The translations under genes and the position numbers were made by a program. Below the pieces are notes generated by a model. The model made no database searches. It saw only the letters and a program-made list of their open reading frames with translations, and was not told where the DNA came from. From Kryptolebias marmoratus (taxonomy: Eukaryota; Chordata; Actinopteri; Cyprinodontiformes; Rivulidae), in assembly GCF_001649575.2 (NCBI RefSeq), contig NC_051432.1, forward strand, positions 24,978,274 to 25,042,273: a DNA stretch of 64,000 nucleotides. Direction: 5' to 3'. Below are positions 32,886 to 45,259 of the stretch, piece by piece; positions within the stretch are counted from its first letter, which is position 1, and each line of letters begins with the position of its first letter.

Positions 32886-35800
32886 TGAAAATAAACATCA
32901 GGTTTTTTCTCTTGTTTAAGTGCATCATCGACTGTTGACACTTCCTCACTCTGTGATCAGGTAATAAATTTAAAAAAAGCACAAAACCACAGAAATTGTC
33001 ATTTCCATGAAGTAAATCTGGAGTTTTTTGGGTGTGTAGGCGCCCATTTTAGACCAGTTATGCAACGATCCCGTCTGAAATAAACAAACACACGTTTTCA
33101 TCTGTTCTGCAGAAAAAAAAAAAAACATTTTGAGAAATAAAAACATCAGATTTGTTTATTTAAATATTTCCCAGTAAGAACCAACATTATGCTCATTCTA
33201 AAAGTTCCTGCATGCCTTTAATGCTCAAAAACCACCTAATTCATACAGTTAGTTTAAATCCTCTGCAGCACAAATAACGTTAAAACATGCTGAAGGAAAC
33301 AGATGATTTGTACATCAGATTTAATGAAATCACACCGTTTATCGCTTTGGGAGCGTGTTTCCCTTGTTTCAGTGTCTTGGAAACAGGAGATAAATTAGTA
33401 ACAGCTGGGCCGAAGCATGACGGCGGTCAGCGACCTCTGCTGAACCCGCCGAGGCTCCAGGAGGATCAAAGTCTGACCGCAGAAGCTTTGTTTCCACAGC
33501 GTCTCAAAATAACGCCATGAGATCGCACGTTTGCTGGAAACTAAACCAACAAACCGCAACTAAGACGCAGATCAACAAGCAGCATTAACATCACTGAAAG
33601 TCTCATTAGCTTCAGTGTGAATAATGTCTGAATAACAACAAAACCTGATTATATTTGGAAGATTTGAAGTGTTTTACATGAAAAGTCGCGGATAATTCAT
33701 CACTTTAAAACGACCGATAAAGTTTTAACCTTCAAATAACCGCTGACGTTTGTTTTTTTATGTTTAGAGTCATTTATAAACACTGATCTTGTTCCCAAGA
33801 ACTGAACTTGAATTAAAGACTAAAGAAAAAACAAGAGACCATGCTTGTAGCGTGTCTCCGTCTCTCTCGGCTCATAGACTTCAGGAATTCAGCTAATAGT
33901 TTATCTGTAAGCTGTGTGGCAGGGAGACGTTGTCTTAAACTCCCTTATTTGGATCAAAATTGAGATCAAACTAAAGAAACAACATTTTTCTGTGCGGATG
34001 CAGTGTAGAGCTCGGTGCTGGAGGACTTTTCCCAAATTTGCTGAAGGAGCTGAAACTGAGCTGTTATTGATAAAAGAAGCAGAACAGTAGCTGAAAGCTA
34101 AATGTTGGCTAAATCTAAAGGAACAAAAGGAAAGCTGAAAGTAGCAAAAAGCTTGCAAGAAGTTTTAAGCTGCAGGATGGCAGCTAAAGGCTAAAAGTGA
34201 CAATAAAAGACAAATAACAGAGGCAGTACGCTGAAGCAGATTAAATGTTTTAAAAGAATAAAAGTTACAAAAAACAAAAGTCACCGTAACTATCTCCTGA
34301 CTGAGATGATTGCTCTGATATATGAATGGATGAAATAAAATAACACAATAAAGTTAAATTAAAATAAAACAGAACCCAAAGTGTGAATCCTGACTCATCA
34401 TTCAGTGAATCGAAGTAAAACTCGGTGAACATACTAAAATAGAAAAAAATTAAAAAACAGGAGAACAATAGCATTTATGCTGTTAAGCTCCTAAAACACT
34501 ATTTTACACACATGTGTTAGGGGAAAAGTACCATTTTTATTGGATGAGATCTTTTTTTTTCCTCACACAAAGAGTCTGGTGGTTGCACAGATCCAGACTC
34601 TAAAACATCTGGATTTTATAACGCATGTGTGTGTGTGTGTGTGTCCTTCCAGCTCTGGACAGGATGAGAGATTCCTCACATTTCACCCGTGCTGCGAGCA
34701 GGTGTCCCGGATCAATACATAAAATATATCGGCACGTCGATCAGCCTCAGAGTTCTTCTATTCGAACCTAAAAACAGACGACGTGACTCCAAAGCTGGGA
34801 CAGTTTTAGTATAACTGCAGTAAATACGGATATATATGTGTGTGTGTTTTAAAGGAGTGATAGTTGAATGTTTTGTTGGGTGGCAGCTGTCAGGTCGCAG
34901 GTCTCTGTGATGTTCGACCCGGTTCACAGCAGGTCAGACGCTGATTTACTGTCCCATTTGATGCCGACGAACCGAACCAGCCCGGGTTCCTGTTCTCGGT
35001 GAGCTGGAACAGACAGTCGTAATAAAGTTCTCGCTGGAAGGCAGCTGTGACTGGAAGAGCGTGTCGAAAGGAAAAGAAAAGTGGCGCATTTAATTCGAAA
35101 ACGCAGCTTAAATCTGTTCTTTTTTAGTGCTTTCCTTCAAAATAACAGCTAGAGGTCATCCAGGCAGCTTGTTTTTGATGAACAAAGGAATGTGATGCAT
35201 TTAAACCGAGTTTTTCTTTTTCTTCTTTTTTGTAAATGCTGCAATTTGGCTTAATGGTTTCTATTAACTGAGCTGACAAACAGTGACGACGATGGTGCAG
35301 ACCAGCTTGAAGGAATTCAGTTTGCATAAATCACAAGGTCAGCAGTTCAGTTCCTGACCTCCGAGCGCAGAAGCTGCTCCTCCAAAGCAACGCCAACCCC
35401 TCTGAAGTTGGTTTATCGTTCCCATTAACGCTATACTTTACAAAAAAAAAAACAGTCTGAACGTCCCTGATGCTTGTTGTCAAGGCAGTGCTGAAAATAG
35501 ACACCAAAACAAAGCGTAATTCTGAAGCAGCCCTGTTGAAAAATCTCCATGTTGACATTTAACTCAGCTGTGTGATCTGGATCCCATTAAATCACGTTCC
35601 TTGGTTTTCATTTGGACCCGAGCCTGTCGCAGTGCTCTGAACTTTTGGTCTTAATATAGCACTTAGCCAGTATTCTGAAAAAGGAGAATGCGATTTATCT
35701 TTACGGAAAAAAAAAAGAAGGCAAAACCGATCCTCCTATTCGGTTTTGTAGCTACTTAAAGAAGTAAAGGACCCGTGGAGTGAAGGTTGGCTTTCCATGT

Positions 35801-38800
35801 TCTTGAGCAGGGTGGTTTTATTAAAACATCTGGAATCTAAACGACGTTGTTCACTTTACCAGCTGTTAGACTTTGCAGTTAAGAACAATCAAAGTATTGG
35901 TTGCGGCTGACCTCATATGATGAGTAAAACAGGTGGAAAACGCGGTGAAATTCAGAACAGATGTTTTTTTCTGTACCTGAGATGCCCTGATTATGCAATC
36001 CTCCCTCAAACAGCAAAGTACAAAAACTATAAAAGAAACAATAGCTGTTTTTTTTTAAAGATCGAGTCAAAAGGGGGGAAATCTATGCTGCAGGTTTTCT
36101 CTGCTCCAATCTAACGCAGCAGTTTTACTTTCACAGCTGAACATTTTAAAGTTGTCTTCACAGCAGCTGAGGTGTTTTTACACCTCAGATCTTTTTACAG
36201 AGCTGAAACCTAAACCTGCCCATTCTGATAGTTTATCTGTTTTAAGTTACAGCTAGTCAACGCTCCGTTTTTCACCTTTCATATCACTGATTTAATAAAT
36301 CTTTGTGCTTTTATGGCCATTAAAGCATGAAATGTCAGGAAAGGTGGCTGTGAATCCAAATCTGTTATATTTATAAAAGAAACACATCCATTGGTTGTGT
36401 TTTCTGTCAGTGGAGCCCTCCTGGGTCTTCTTACATTATGATTCAAAATGTGGTGAATATCTTGACCTTAGAGTTCATCTTAAATGATCCATCTGATCAA
36501 CCTGGGGTTGCGTTTCCTCTTGCGTCCATGTCCTGAGAGGCTGACTACGGTCCTTACCTTTTTTTATTAATAATAGCAGCTGTTCAGAGGAGCGTGAAGC
36601 TGCTTGGAGATGCTCTTGTAGCCTTTCTTCTCTCTCACCTTCTCTTTCTCTGCTCCGTGTTCAGTGTGATGCTCACATATCACACCAAACAGAGGTTGTT
36701 TGTTCCCTTTAAGAAGGCTGGATGTCTGATGAAACGCTGGAAGTCTCCGGTTGAACACGGAGTTTGACCCAGATGTCAAACTCCGCTCCTCGAGGGCCAC
36801 TCTCTCCTGCAGGTTTTAGATGCATTCTTGCTTTAAAACACCTGATTTATGGACATGCCCGCGGAGAACTTGATGATTTTGTGAGGAGGTAATTAAACCA
36901 TTTGAAGGTTCAGCCCTTGAGGTCTGGAGTTTCACACTCCTACTATATTTTTGTAAAACAAGCAGCAAATCATTTCTTTTCACTATTCTCTGTTTACTAC
37001 ATCACATACCAAACGCATGCACATAGACCACCGCTTTTAATGGAGTCACTTTTCACAGAATTAAAGGATTGTTTCAGTGAAGACAAAGGTACTAATAGAT
37101 GTATTTACATCTGTTTGTTTCCCTGCTCTGGTTTAAACGGTCAGATTACCTCCTCAGCACATCTGCAGAACCCAGTTAATGAGTCATTTATTTAAATAAA
37201 GTGTGTTGGAAAAAAGGAACATCTAAAACACGCGGCACAGCGGTTCCCTGAGGGCCCATGAGTACAAAGATAGGTCTACCAAAACAAGGTGCTCGCTCAA
37301 AAACTGTCCAGCACGTGGACAAGTTGGACAAGTTGACACCTGAACCAACGGGTTGAGTCCAGGACAACTGCTGCCTCGTGTTCAGAGCAAAACCTCACCA
37401 TAATAGGACAAAACACTGAACATTTGTTGAATAAGTGAACTCAGATGTACTGTATGTTTCTGTCTGTTCTGAATCATATCGGGTTTTCCCAGGTTTCCCA
37501 GGTGTCACGAACTCATCAACAAGTGACCTGATCTCAGAGATTCCCCGGAAAACAACTCAGTTGAACAGACAGGTGCCGCAGGAACAGAACATGCTGTTTC
37601 TCCTCTTTGATTCTTTTTTTAATCCATGGAATATTCAGTCCTTTGCAAGCACATCATGAATATTTCAAAGCAGCAGCAGCAGCTACAGCGCTGTTCCTCT
37701 GGTAAATCCAGAAATTCATCCTTTCCACGGCCGCTGAGGTGCGTGATCTCATGAATAATCCCGGCGGACAGGGGAAAAGAAACACAGAGCTGGACGAATT
37801 TTGAAATCTCCAAAACTTTCATGGGTGTTAGAATATTACATTTGTTTCTGGCAGGTGTTCAAATTGACTGGCTGTACTTTCTATTCTGTTTTCATAATAT
37901 TCACCTGAGATTTTCAGAATGCGTCTCCTCGTGATGTTTTCCGTCCTTCCCTGCCGGGTCTCGCTGGAATCACTCTGGGTGGGTCGGTTTAAACGGTCAC
38001 GCGTTAATATTTTTAGACTTCACACCTCGGGGGGAGTGCAACGTGTCCTTAAATCAATTTATGGAAGACATTCACGAGTTATTAAGGGATACGGAACAAT
38101 TATTTTGTGGATGCAGCTCATCAGTCTGGGCGGTGAAGCTTCCCAGCTGAAAACCTCTCAGTGTTAATTGGCTGAGTGCGTGTGCTGCAGCGTGGGTGGA
38201 GAGGATACCGGATTGCTGTCTATTCACAAAGGGAGCGGCTGGAGTCTGCTGGCTGACTTCCACGGCCTTCTAAAAACAGCTCATGAGAGATTTTTTCAGG
38301 GTAGCAGCTAAAGAGAGACACCCTGAAGTGTTTGTGTCGCAGTTGGGGGACAAAGACTGAAGGACGGAGACGGAGGGACATACTGTCAGCTGCGTCCTTG
38401 AGCGAATGCTCACTCCTGATTATAGTTTCTTTCGTATATTGTTTTGCAATCAAACTTTTCAGCAACAAGGCGATTCAAAGTGCTTTACAACAGAAACAAC
38501 AATCAGGTACAGAATCAAATACAGAAATAAAAACATCAATAAGGTAATTTCAGCTAACAGTAAGATTGGTATGAGATAACAGATTGGTTATTGGTATGAC
38601 TATAACAGGTCTTTAATGTGTAATACTTCTGACTTAGACCATTTATTCATGAATAAACTTTCCTCTAAGAGGAAGCATTTACAGATACAGAAATACAGAA
38701 ATAAAAGTGTAACCATTCTTTATATAAATGTTCAGTTATATCAAAATGTTTGCTATGAGTTTTAGTATTTGTAACTTTTATTCTTTTTGATTTATGTGCT

Positions 38801-39900
38801 TTTATTTACAAAAATGTTCCCAATACAAATACATTGAGATCTGTCAGATCCTTCAAAGACATTCTCTGAAATGTACGTCAGCATATTTGCTCTATTTTTG
38901 TTCCTTTATGCTCCTTTTAGCTGCTGTTTTGCTACATTTTAGCTTTTGGGAACTGTTTTGCTTTCGGCTGCAGTTCTGCTGATTTTAGCTTCTGCTCTCC
39001 AACAGATTTCAGCAAAAATTGAATTTTCCCAGGAAATGCAATTTCCCCAGTTTGTTTTCCTGCTTCCTCTTTTTAAGTGAATTAAAACAAAGTCCTGCTA
39101 TACGTTTGGTCGTATTAACCCAATTATTACCAGCCATCACATAACCATTGCACATATTACGCCGCACTAACACAGTATAATGCAATGAAGTAAACAAGAT
39201 TAATTGTGAAACAATAATTGCTGTAGGTCTGCATCCTCAGAGGTCATAACTGTGACAGCGATATGATTCAGCTTGTGTGTTGTTATGTGCTTCAGTGGTT
39301 TGTTTTGGAGCATATAGTCAGCCTAAAAAGCACAAAGCAGCCCGATTCAAACATATCCCTGCATGTTTTTTCCAAGTGGAGATCACCACAGAGACCTTAA
39401 ATGTATTTTTCCACTTAAACACGTTTTTGCGTTTTGAAGGATGTTCTGCTGAAGCCAACCTCCGCAGGGAGCGGGAGAAGAACAAGGGTGAAGCTAGTCA
39501 AAGAAAATGAGCGATGTGTTATAAAACGGTTATGACTCAACCGATGTTCGGCCGCCAAACTTTGCCTCTTTCCTCAGCGGGGATGAAAAGAGGCCGCATT
39601 AACCTGCACCCCGCTGCTGAATGAAGCGTCGCTGTAAACACCATAGAAATATAATAAGTACACAGGGAGCTTTTAGGGGTTTTGGTTGCTCCCCAATAAT
39701 CCTCTGGTTCCATATATGGAGACAGTTCTGGGCTGCTCAGCATCACTTCTCTGTGGAGGAGTCGTGTGTTTATATGACGAAACAAGGAGTCACTCGATGT
39801 TACGTACAAACTCAAACGTATATCTTCCAGCAAATTATGAGCGATGTATTAAAAGGTCATAAAAGGCCTGTAGTAACATTCAAAACATGACTTTTTTTAA
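32886..39900. other. Gene desert segment, no gene seen
   Basis: AT-rich sequence with one hAT-like MITE (36769-36940), a short GT tract near 34626-34643 and a TTTTAGC-type patch at 38900-39000. No convincing exon or RNA gene is seen. Confidence 0.5.
36769..36940. mobile_element. hAT-like MITE
   Basis: It starts CCAGATGTCAAACTCCGCTC, has CTGCAGGTTTTAGATG inside and ends at CTGGAGTTTCACACTCC. Confidence 0.55.
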
Positions 39901-39904
39901 AGTT

Positions 39905-41130
39905 ACAGGATTGTTCATAAGTTTTAGGCCGGTGCAATTAAGTAAGGAGTCTTACAAATATCCAGTAGGTTCTAATTGTTTTTTTAATTATTATTTTTAA
40001 TTCTAAATAAGACAAATTAACCACAGAATGGGTGTTCATGTAGGATGGCTCCAACCCCTCTTCATCTCCTCGTGCGATCCCAGACACACTTGATGATGAG
40101 CTCAGGGTTCTGTGAGGGCTGAACCATCTCTTCTTTGTTCTTCTTTATGCTGAAAGTGTTCTTAATGACTTCGGCTGCCAGATATTAATTAAACAAATTT
40201 AAAAATTCTTCTGTCGGTTCCTTTTGTGTTGCGGAAACTGAGCAGTTAAACAATTAAACAGCAATATATATACTAAGGGGAATTTGTGTTTGGTTGATTG
40301 TGTCTTTGTTGTAACAATAAATCTTATACTGTTGGAAACTTTTGTTAATTTCCCCTTCGTGAGGAAAATGCATTTGCCAAATCCTCTCTGCCAAACAGCT
40401 TATTCTGCCGCTGAGTCTATTTATTGGATTAGATGATTGAAGTCTGAAGAAACAAGACATGTTGGCAATTTAACAGTTTATGTGTTTACCAAACAAGGGC
40501 TTCAGTAGCATGTGGAAGGACCATACACAGCCACAACAGCCTGGCACCTCCTCCGGATGGCAGCCCCATTCTTTAATCAGCATCTGTTGCAAGTCATTGT
40601 GGTTGTGTTGGTCACGCTGGAAGGAAGAGGACGTCCGAGCTGATCCTATAGGTCTTCAGTGGGGTTCAGGTCAGGACTGCAGGCGGGCCGTTCCGTCCTC
40701 TTCTCGCCCAGATTCTGGAGGTAGTCTCTGATAAATCCCACTCTGGAGGACAGATTTCAGTCCCAGAATGTGGAGATATGGGATTAACACTGGTTGCAGA
40801 ATCTCATCTCGTAGGATGCCACCCCCCCTCCTTTCACGGCCTGTCTCTGACGTCCCCCTTTATATGGAACCACCGCCAAACTGGAGATGGTGTTAGGGCT
40901 CACCTTCTCTGCTGCTACTTGGTTTTGTGGAACACCAGCTTTGGCAAATCCACAAATGCATTTTCCTTGAAAGGTGGCATCATTTAAGGGGAAATAAACA
41001 GATTTATATCTAAGAAGCATCGTTACAAAAAAGACATAATCAGCCAAACACAAATTTTCCTATTTTTTGTTGTTTGTTTATTTGTGAAAGCATTTTTTCC
41101 ACAACTAAGACTTTTGCACAACGCCGTACT
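39905..41130. mobile_element. Degenerate DNA transposon with TGTGCAAAAGT-type terminal repeats
   Basis: The left end reads CAGGATTGTTCATAAGTTTT. The reverse complement of the right end reads GTACGGCGTTGTGCAAAAGT, an imperfect inverted repeat. The interior has ORF fragments on both strands (40480-40731 plus, 40784-41053 minus) but no intact transposase. The layout resembles fish class II relics; the superfamily is not assigned. Confidence 0.4.
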
Positions 41131-44100
41131 AAGCTTGTATTTTTGGCATGTTAGGTGTAAAACAACGTAGGATGAAGTAAAAAGTAGCACGACTTTTTAC
41201 TTTGTTTTGTTTGTCTCTGTTGCATTTTAAACTAGTGTGGTACATTTAGACATTTCTTTTCCAAGTTAACAGGTTCTGATCCAAGATAAAGCAGAGCCTT
41301 TACCTTTAAACACCCAGGATATGTGTAGGTTTCTACTTTTCTGTTTAATTATTAATCTACGAAGTCTGGACTGTTGACTGGAATGTTTCCATCCTTCTCT
41401 GTAGAAACAGTCTGAAGTGATGAGCCGAGGAAAAGAACAAATGATGACACTTTTAAAAAGGCTCCAACCCCCAGATGAATTTCCTGGAATGGCATGGATT
41501 TGATGAGTCAGTCATAACAGATCAGTGAGCTGAAGCTGCACGACTAACACCGTGAATTATTCATGTTATTTATGTAATAAGGGACTTCAAAACGCAACAA
41601 AATAGTTCAGTAGGAGGGTTTATCAGCAACAACCGACAGTGACACAAAGAGCAATGTGGTGTCAGGATAAATGAGGACAAGTTTGATATAAACAGCTGAG
41701 GTTCAGCTGATAAAAGTTAAACAATCTGCTACTTGTGTCATGAAAATATCAAACCGTTTTCAGAGAATCAGAGCTGATTTCCTGTAACTGTGCTTGTTTA
41801 TGCATAAGTAATTATTCAACACAGTTAAAACAAGTTACAAAATAAACTTCTTCTGATTTTAACAACTATTCTTCTGCAGATTTCAGTCATTCAGAGTATT
41901 TCTCTGGTTTTCCTTGATGTTCTCGTGATGCGATTGTAAGTATCTGAGATTCTGCCCTGCCTCCTTTCCAGACTTCCAATTTATCGCCACAAAATATTTT
42001 ACTGCTTTTTCCCATAAAAATGTCAGTCCAGGCCTCTGGCAGGGAAGAAATACTCCGGAGCCCAGATCATTTCTCTGGCATCTGTCAGGCTGGTAGAGCG
42101 CTGATTGAAACGCCGCCCAAGGCTGATGGTTTGTGGCGGCTGATATGAGACGTATCTCGCAGCTCCGAGGCTTCTGGGTGTTGAAATAAAGACTGGGGTC
42201 ATGTGCTCCTGCAGAAGCTGCTTTTTCTGAGGCTTCACGATCAAAACGGGTAAACTTTCCCTCTGCAGTCGGCTGTTTTTGGACTTCGGTCAAGATGAAA
42301 ATCAACAAAGCTGTGGAGGAAAAGAAAAGAAAGTTGGGTCTGAACATCTGAGAAAATCTTTCCATGAAATCGAAAACCCTTCGTTAAAGAAAGCTCCACT
42401 GATTAAACTGACCCAGTTGTAAAAAAAAAGGCCTTTTAGAAATATGTTTTTATGTTTTAATAAGGATTATAAAATCATGATCTTCCTCCTTATTGTTGTA
42501 CTTTTAATAAATCGTTCATCCTCAAACTATGGGGTAAACAGTGGACACGAGAAAAACATTTCACTATTCTTTTATTATTATTATATTTATTGTAAGCATC
42601 CAAACCTCATATGTTACATTTTCCCTGTTCTGGTCTCTTTATGAACCACAGCATTAGAGGAGCCGTCAGAGTTTCGGTTTCCTGTTTTCCTGACAAAAAC
42701 AAACATTATTTACAGAAAAAGGTAAGCATTTAGCCTTTCTGGAGCTAAATATTAAAGACATTTTAATGTGGAATCTGTCAGGAAAGAGTTTCCCCTGATT
42801 CATCAAGGCGTTAATCAGTGTTTGCTTTTTGTTCAACATTTATCAAATCTCAAAAATCAAAAGACCAGATAAATATTCCTTTAAGGTTTTTCCATTTAGA
42901 ACAATTTCTTCAAGAAGTTTCTTAATTTCTTTCCTTAACATTCTTTAAAATGAACAGGAAAACATGCAAATTACCGTAAAAGCTGCATTAATGGAGCCAA
43001 TAAATTCAGTTTCATTTCTTTCTCTTTGTTTGTTCTATTTTATAGTATCTGATTCCTAAACAAAAACTTTCTTGTATAAACATCACTTAATCCTAAACCT
43101 TTAAAGTGTTTCAAAGCGCCGAAGATCCACAGAAATAAAAGCTTTACTGCCTTAATCTGTTCACTTTATAAAAAACAGGGTTTAAAAACAACATTTTCTA
43201 GTAGAAACAGTGAGTGTTGCAGCAGCTTGTTCTGAAGATCTCGTTTTAGTAATGATACTTGTTTAAGGGTTGTAGAATTGTGTGGGAAAATATATATTTT
43301 AGGACGTAAAACACTTTGACCCTTGTTTGCTAACTGTTAAGAGTTCATGGCATTGGAGAGGTTTTCTGTTTTCCTGCTTTGGGTTGTGGGAGACGAGGCT
43401 TTTTACAACTTCAGCTGTGGCTTTATTTTCTCTTCAACCTGCCATAAAGTTAAACAAATAACCAGTTTCCTTTTCACCAGTTAGATTTCTGACTGTGGTT
43501 GGTTTGTGCAGCCTCTTCCAGCTTCAGGAGTGTCTAAATGATGTCGCCTCTACATGGATGAAATGTACAAACTGCTGCTCCCTTGTGAGAATTAATCACC
43601 TTAAAAGTGAGTTTGCTTCTCTTTATTAAGAAATATCACTGAGGCCTCATAAAATAGTATTTTTTTCATTATCTGAGTCACTGATCTGTCTTATAAAGAT
43701 AAAACTATTAAAGTCCTGTGTTCAGTTTGCGTAATTATAAACTTCTCTCTGATTGTTTCTGAGCAGCAGAAGATGGCAGCCCTGGAGCAGTAAATAAGCT
43801 GTCGTCTTGTTTTGCTTGTTAACTTCCTGTAATGCAGACCCGTGAAACACAAATACGAGCCTGGGATGGATTTCCAAAAAAAGCTTCTTGGCAGCCGGTC
43901 TTGCTGTCTGTTTCCTCCGTAGTAAATCAGTGCAGTAACGAGCAGCTCGTGGTGAATAAACCCGACTCTCTGCCCTGATCTGCTGTGACCTTATGTGAGG
44001 TCACGCGTCCGGCCTCAGGACTGGTGTCATGATGATACCAGCGGCGGCGGCGGCGGCGGCAGCTCGGCCCTCTGAGCTCGTCTCTGTGGTGCTCGGTGTC

Positions 44101-44170
44101 AGTGGCAGAGCTGCCATGTTGACCCCATCATAACCTCACCGGCTGAGAATGACGGAGCAGAAACCCTCTA
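41131..44170. other. Gene desert segment, no gene seen
   Basis: AT-rich, except for a unique block at 41885-42310 that contains a 160-codon ORF on the minus strand without recognisable domains. A (CGG)6-like tract lies at 44041-44060, in a short GC-rich patch. Confidence 0.45.
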
Positions 44171-44173
44171 AAT

Positions 44174-44360
44174 CAGGGGTCTCCAATCCTGGTCCTCCAG
44201 GGCCACCGTCCTGCATGTTTTCCTTTTTTCTCTGCTCCAACACACCTGATTCAGTGGTTAAATCACCTCTTCATGTTCTGCAGAAGCCTGTTAATCACCC
44301 ATTGATTCAAATCAGGAGTGTTGGAGCAGAGAAACAAGTAAAACATGCAGGACGGTGTAA
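44174..44360. mobile_element. hAT-like MITE, CCAATCCTGG subtype
   Basis: It starts CAGGGGTCTCCAATCCTGGT and ends with the inverted GTAAAACATGCAGGACGGTG. The same subtype as 13454-13640. Confidence 0.55.
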
Positions 44361-44399
44361 ATGTGCAGGTTCAGAACAAGTTACCTAAAAACTAAAATA

Positions 44400-44745
44400 A
44401 ATCAAAAGGTCTAGCATTGCTGGAAGGAATGCATATCACCCGCCACCTTTCACGCCAGAGTTTCAGACTAATCAGCTAACAAGATGTCTCGCTCAAAGCC
44501 TGTGTTTTAAATTCATATCTGTAAAATTTAGTGATTTAAAACCAATTTTGTGTTGGCTAAGGTTGATCAGCTGTGGCGACCATCTTTACCTGGATTTACC
44601 CCAAAATTTAATCATTTGTGGAGGTACATCCAATGATTTCCCTCTGATGGTTTCATCAAAAACGATCCAGTGGTTCACGAGGTATTTTGCTAACAAACAT
44701 ACACAACTCCAGTATTTAATGGCAAACTTTTGAGCAAAAATCTCA
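44400..44745 (+). repeat. Dispersed CATTCC repeat, copy 9
   Basis: It opens GGTCTAGCATTGCTGGAAGG, then AATGCATATCACCCGCCACC, and ends GAGGTATTTTGCTAACAAAC. The right palindrome arm is intact and the left arm has one change. Confidence 0.55.
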
Positions 44746-45259
44746 CGCGATGAGTTGCACTTGGAGCTACCGCTGGCGCAAGATCATAATTATTGTTCCA
44801 TGAGATATTTTGCTGACAGACAAACACAGACTGTCCTTTGTCTTTGGGGCGAAAGCTACGAATCTAAAATTGTCTCGAGACAAAGGAAGGGTAAAATCCA
44901 GACAAAAAGGTCAGAGTTGCTCAGTCTTAGGAAATCTGTCCCCTCTGAGGGATTATTGTGAAGCCACAAGTTCACGTGATAAAACCTCTTCTTCTGCCAA
45001 GAAAACATGTCATAAATCAAAGTGCTGGAAGGGTTCACGTCCAGAAACACGAGTCATGCAGACAGGGCGGTGAGAGGACCTTCCTCTTCCTCCTCCTTGT
45101 TTCAGCTCCCATTAAAGAGGAGAAGCTAAAATCAGATCGCTGCAGACTTTGTTCTCTCAATCCTGAAGGAGGTACATCCCTCCCCGCCTCTTATCGCTGC
45201 AGGAGAGCATCGACAGACCTGCAGGTGCTGCGAGGACCAGGAGGTGTCTGTTAAATGTC

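Noticed and set aside
32407..32982. 191-residue minus-strand ORF
   Set aside because: It covers an LTR-like repeat, is Cys/Leu/Ser-rich low complexity and has no domain.
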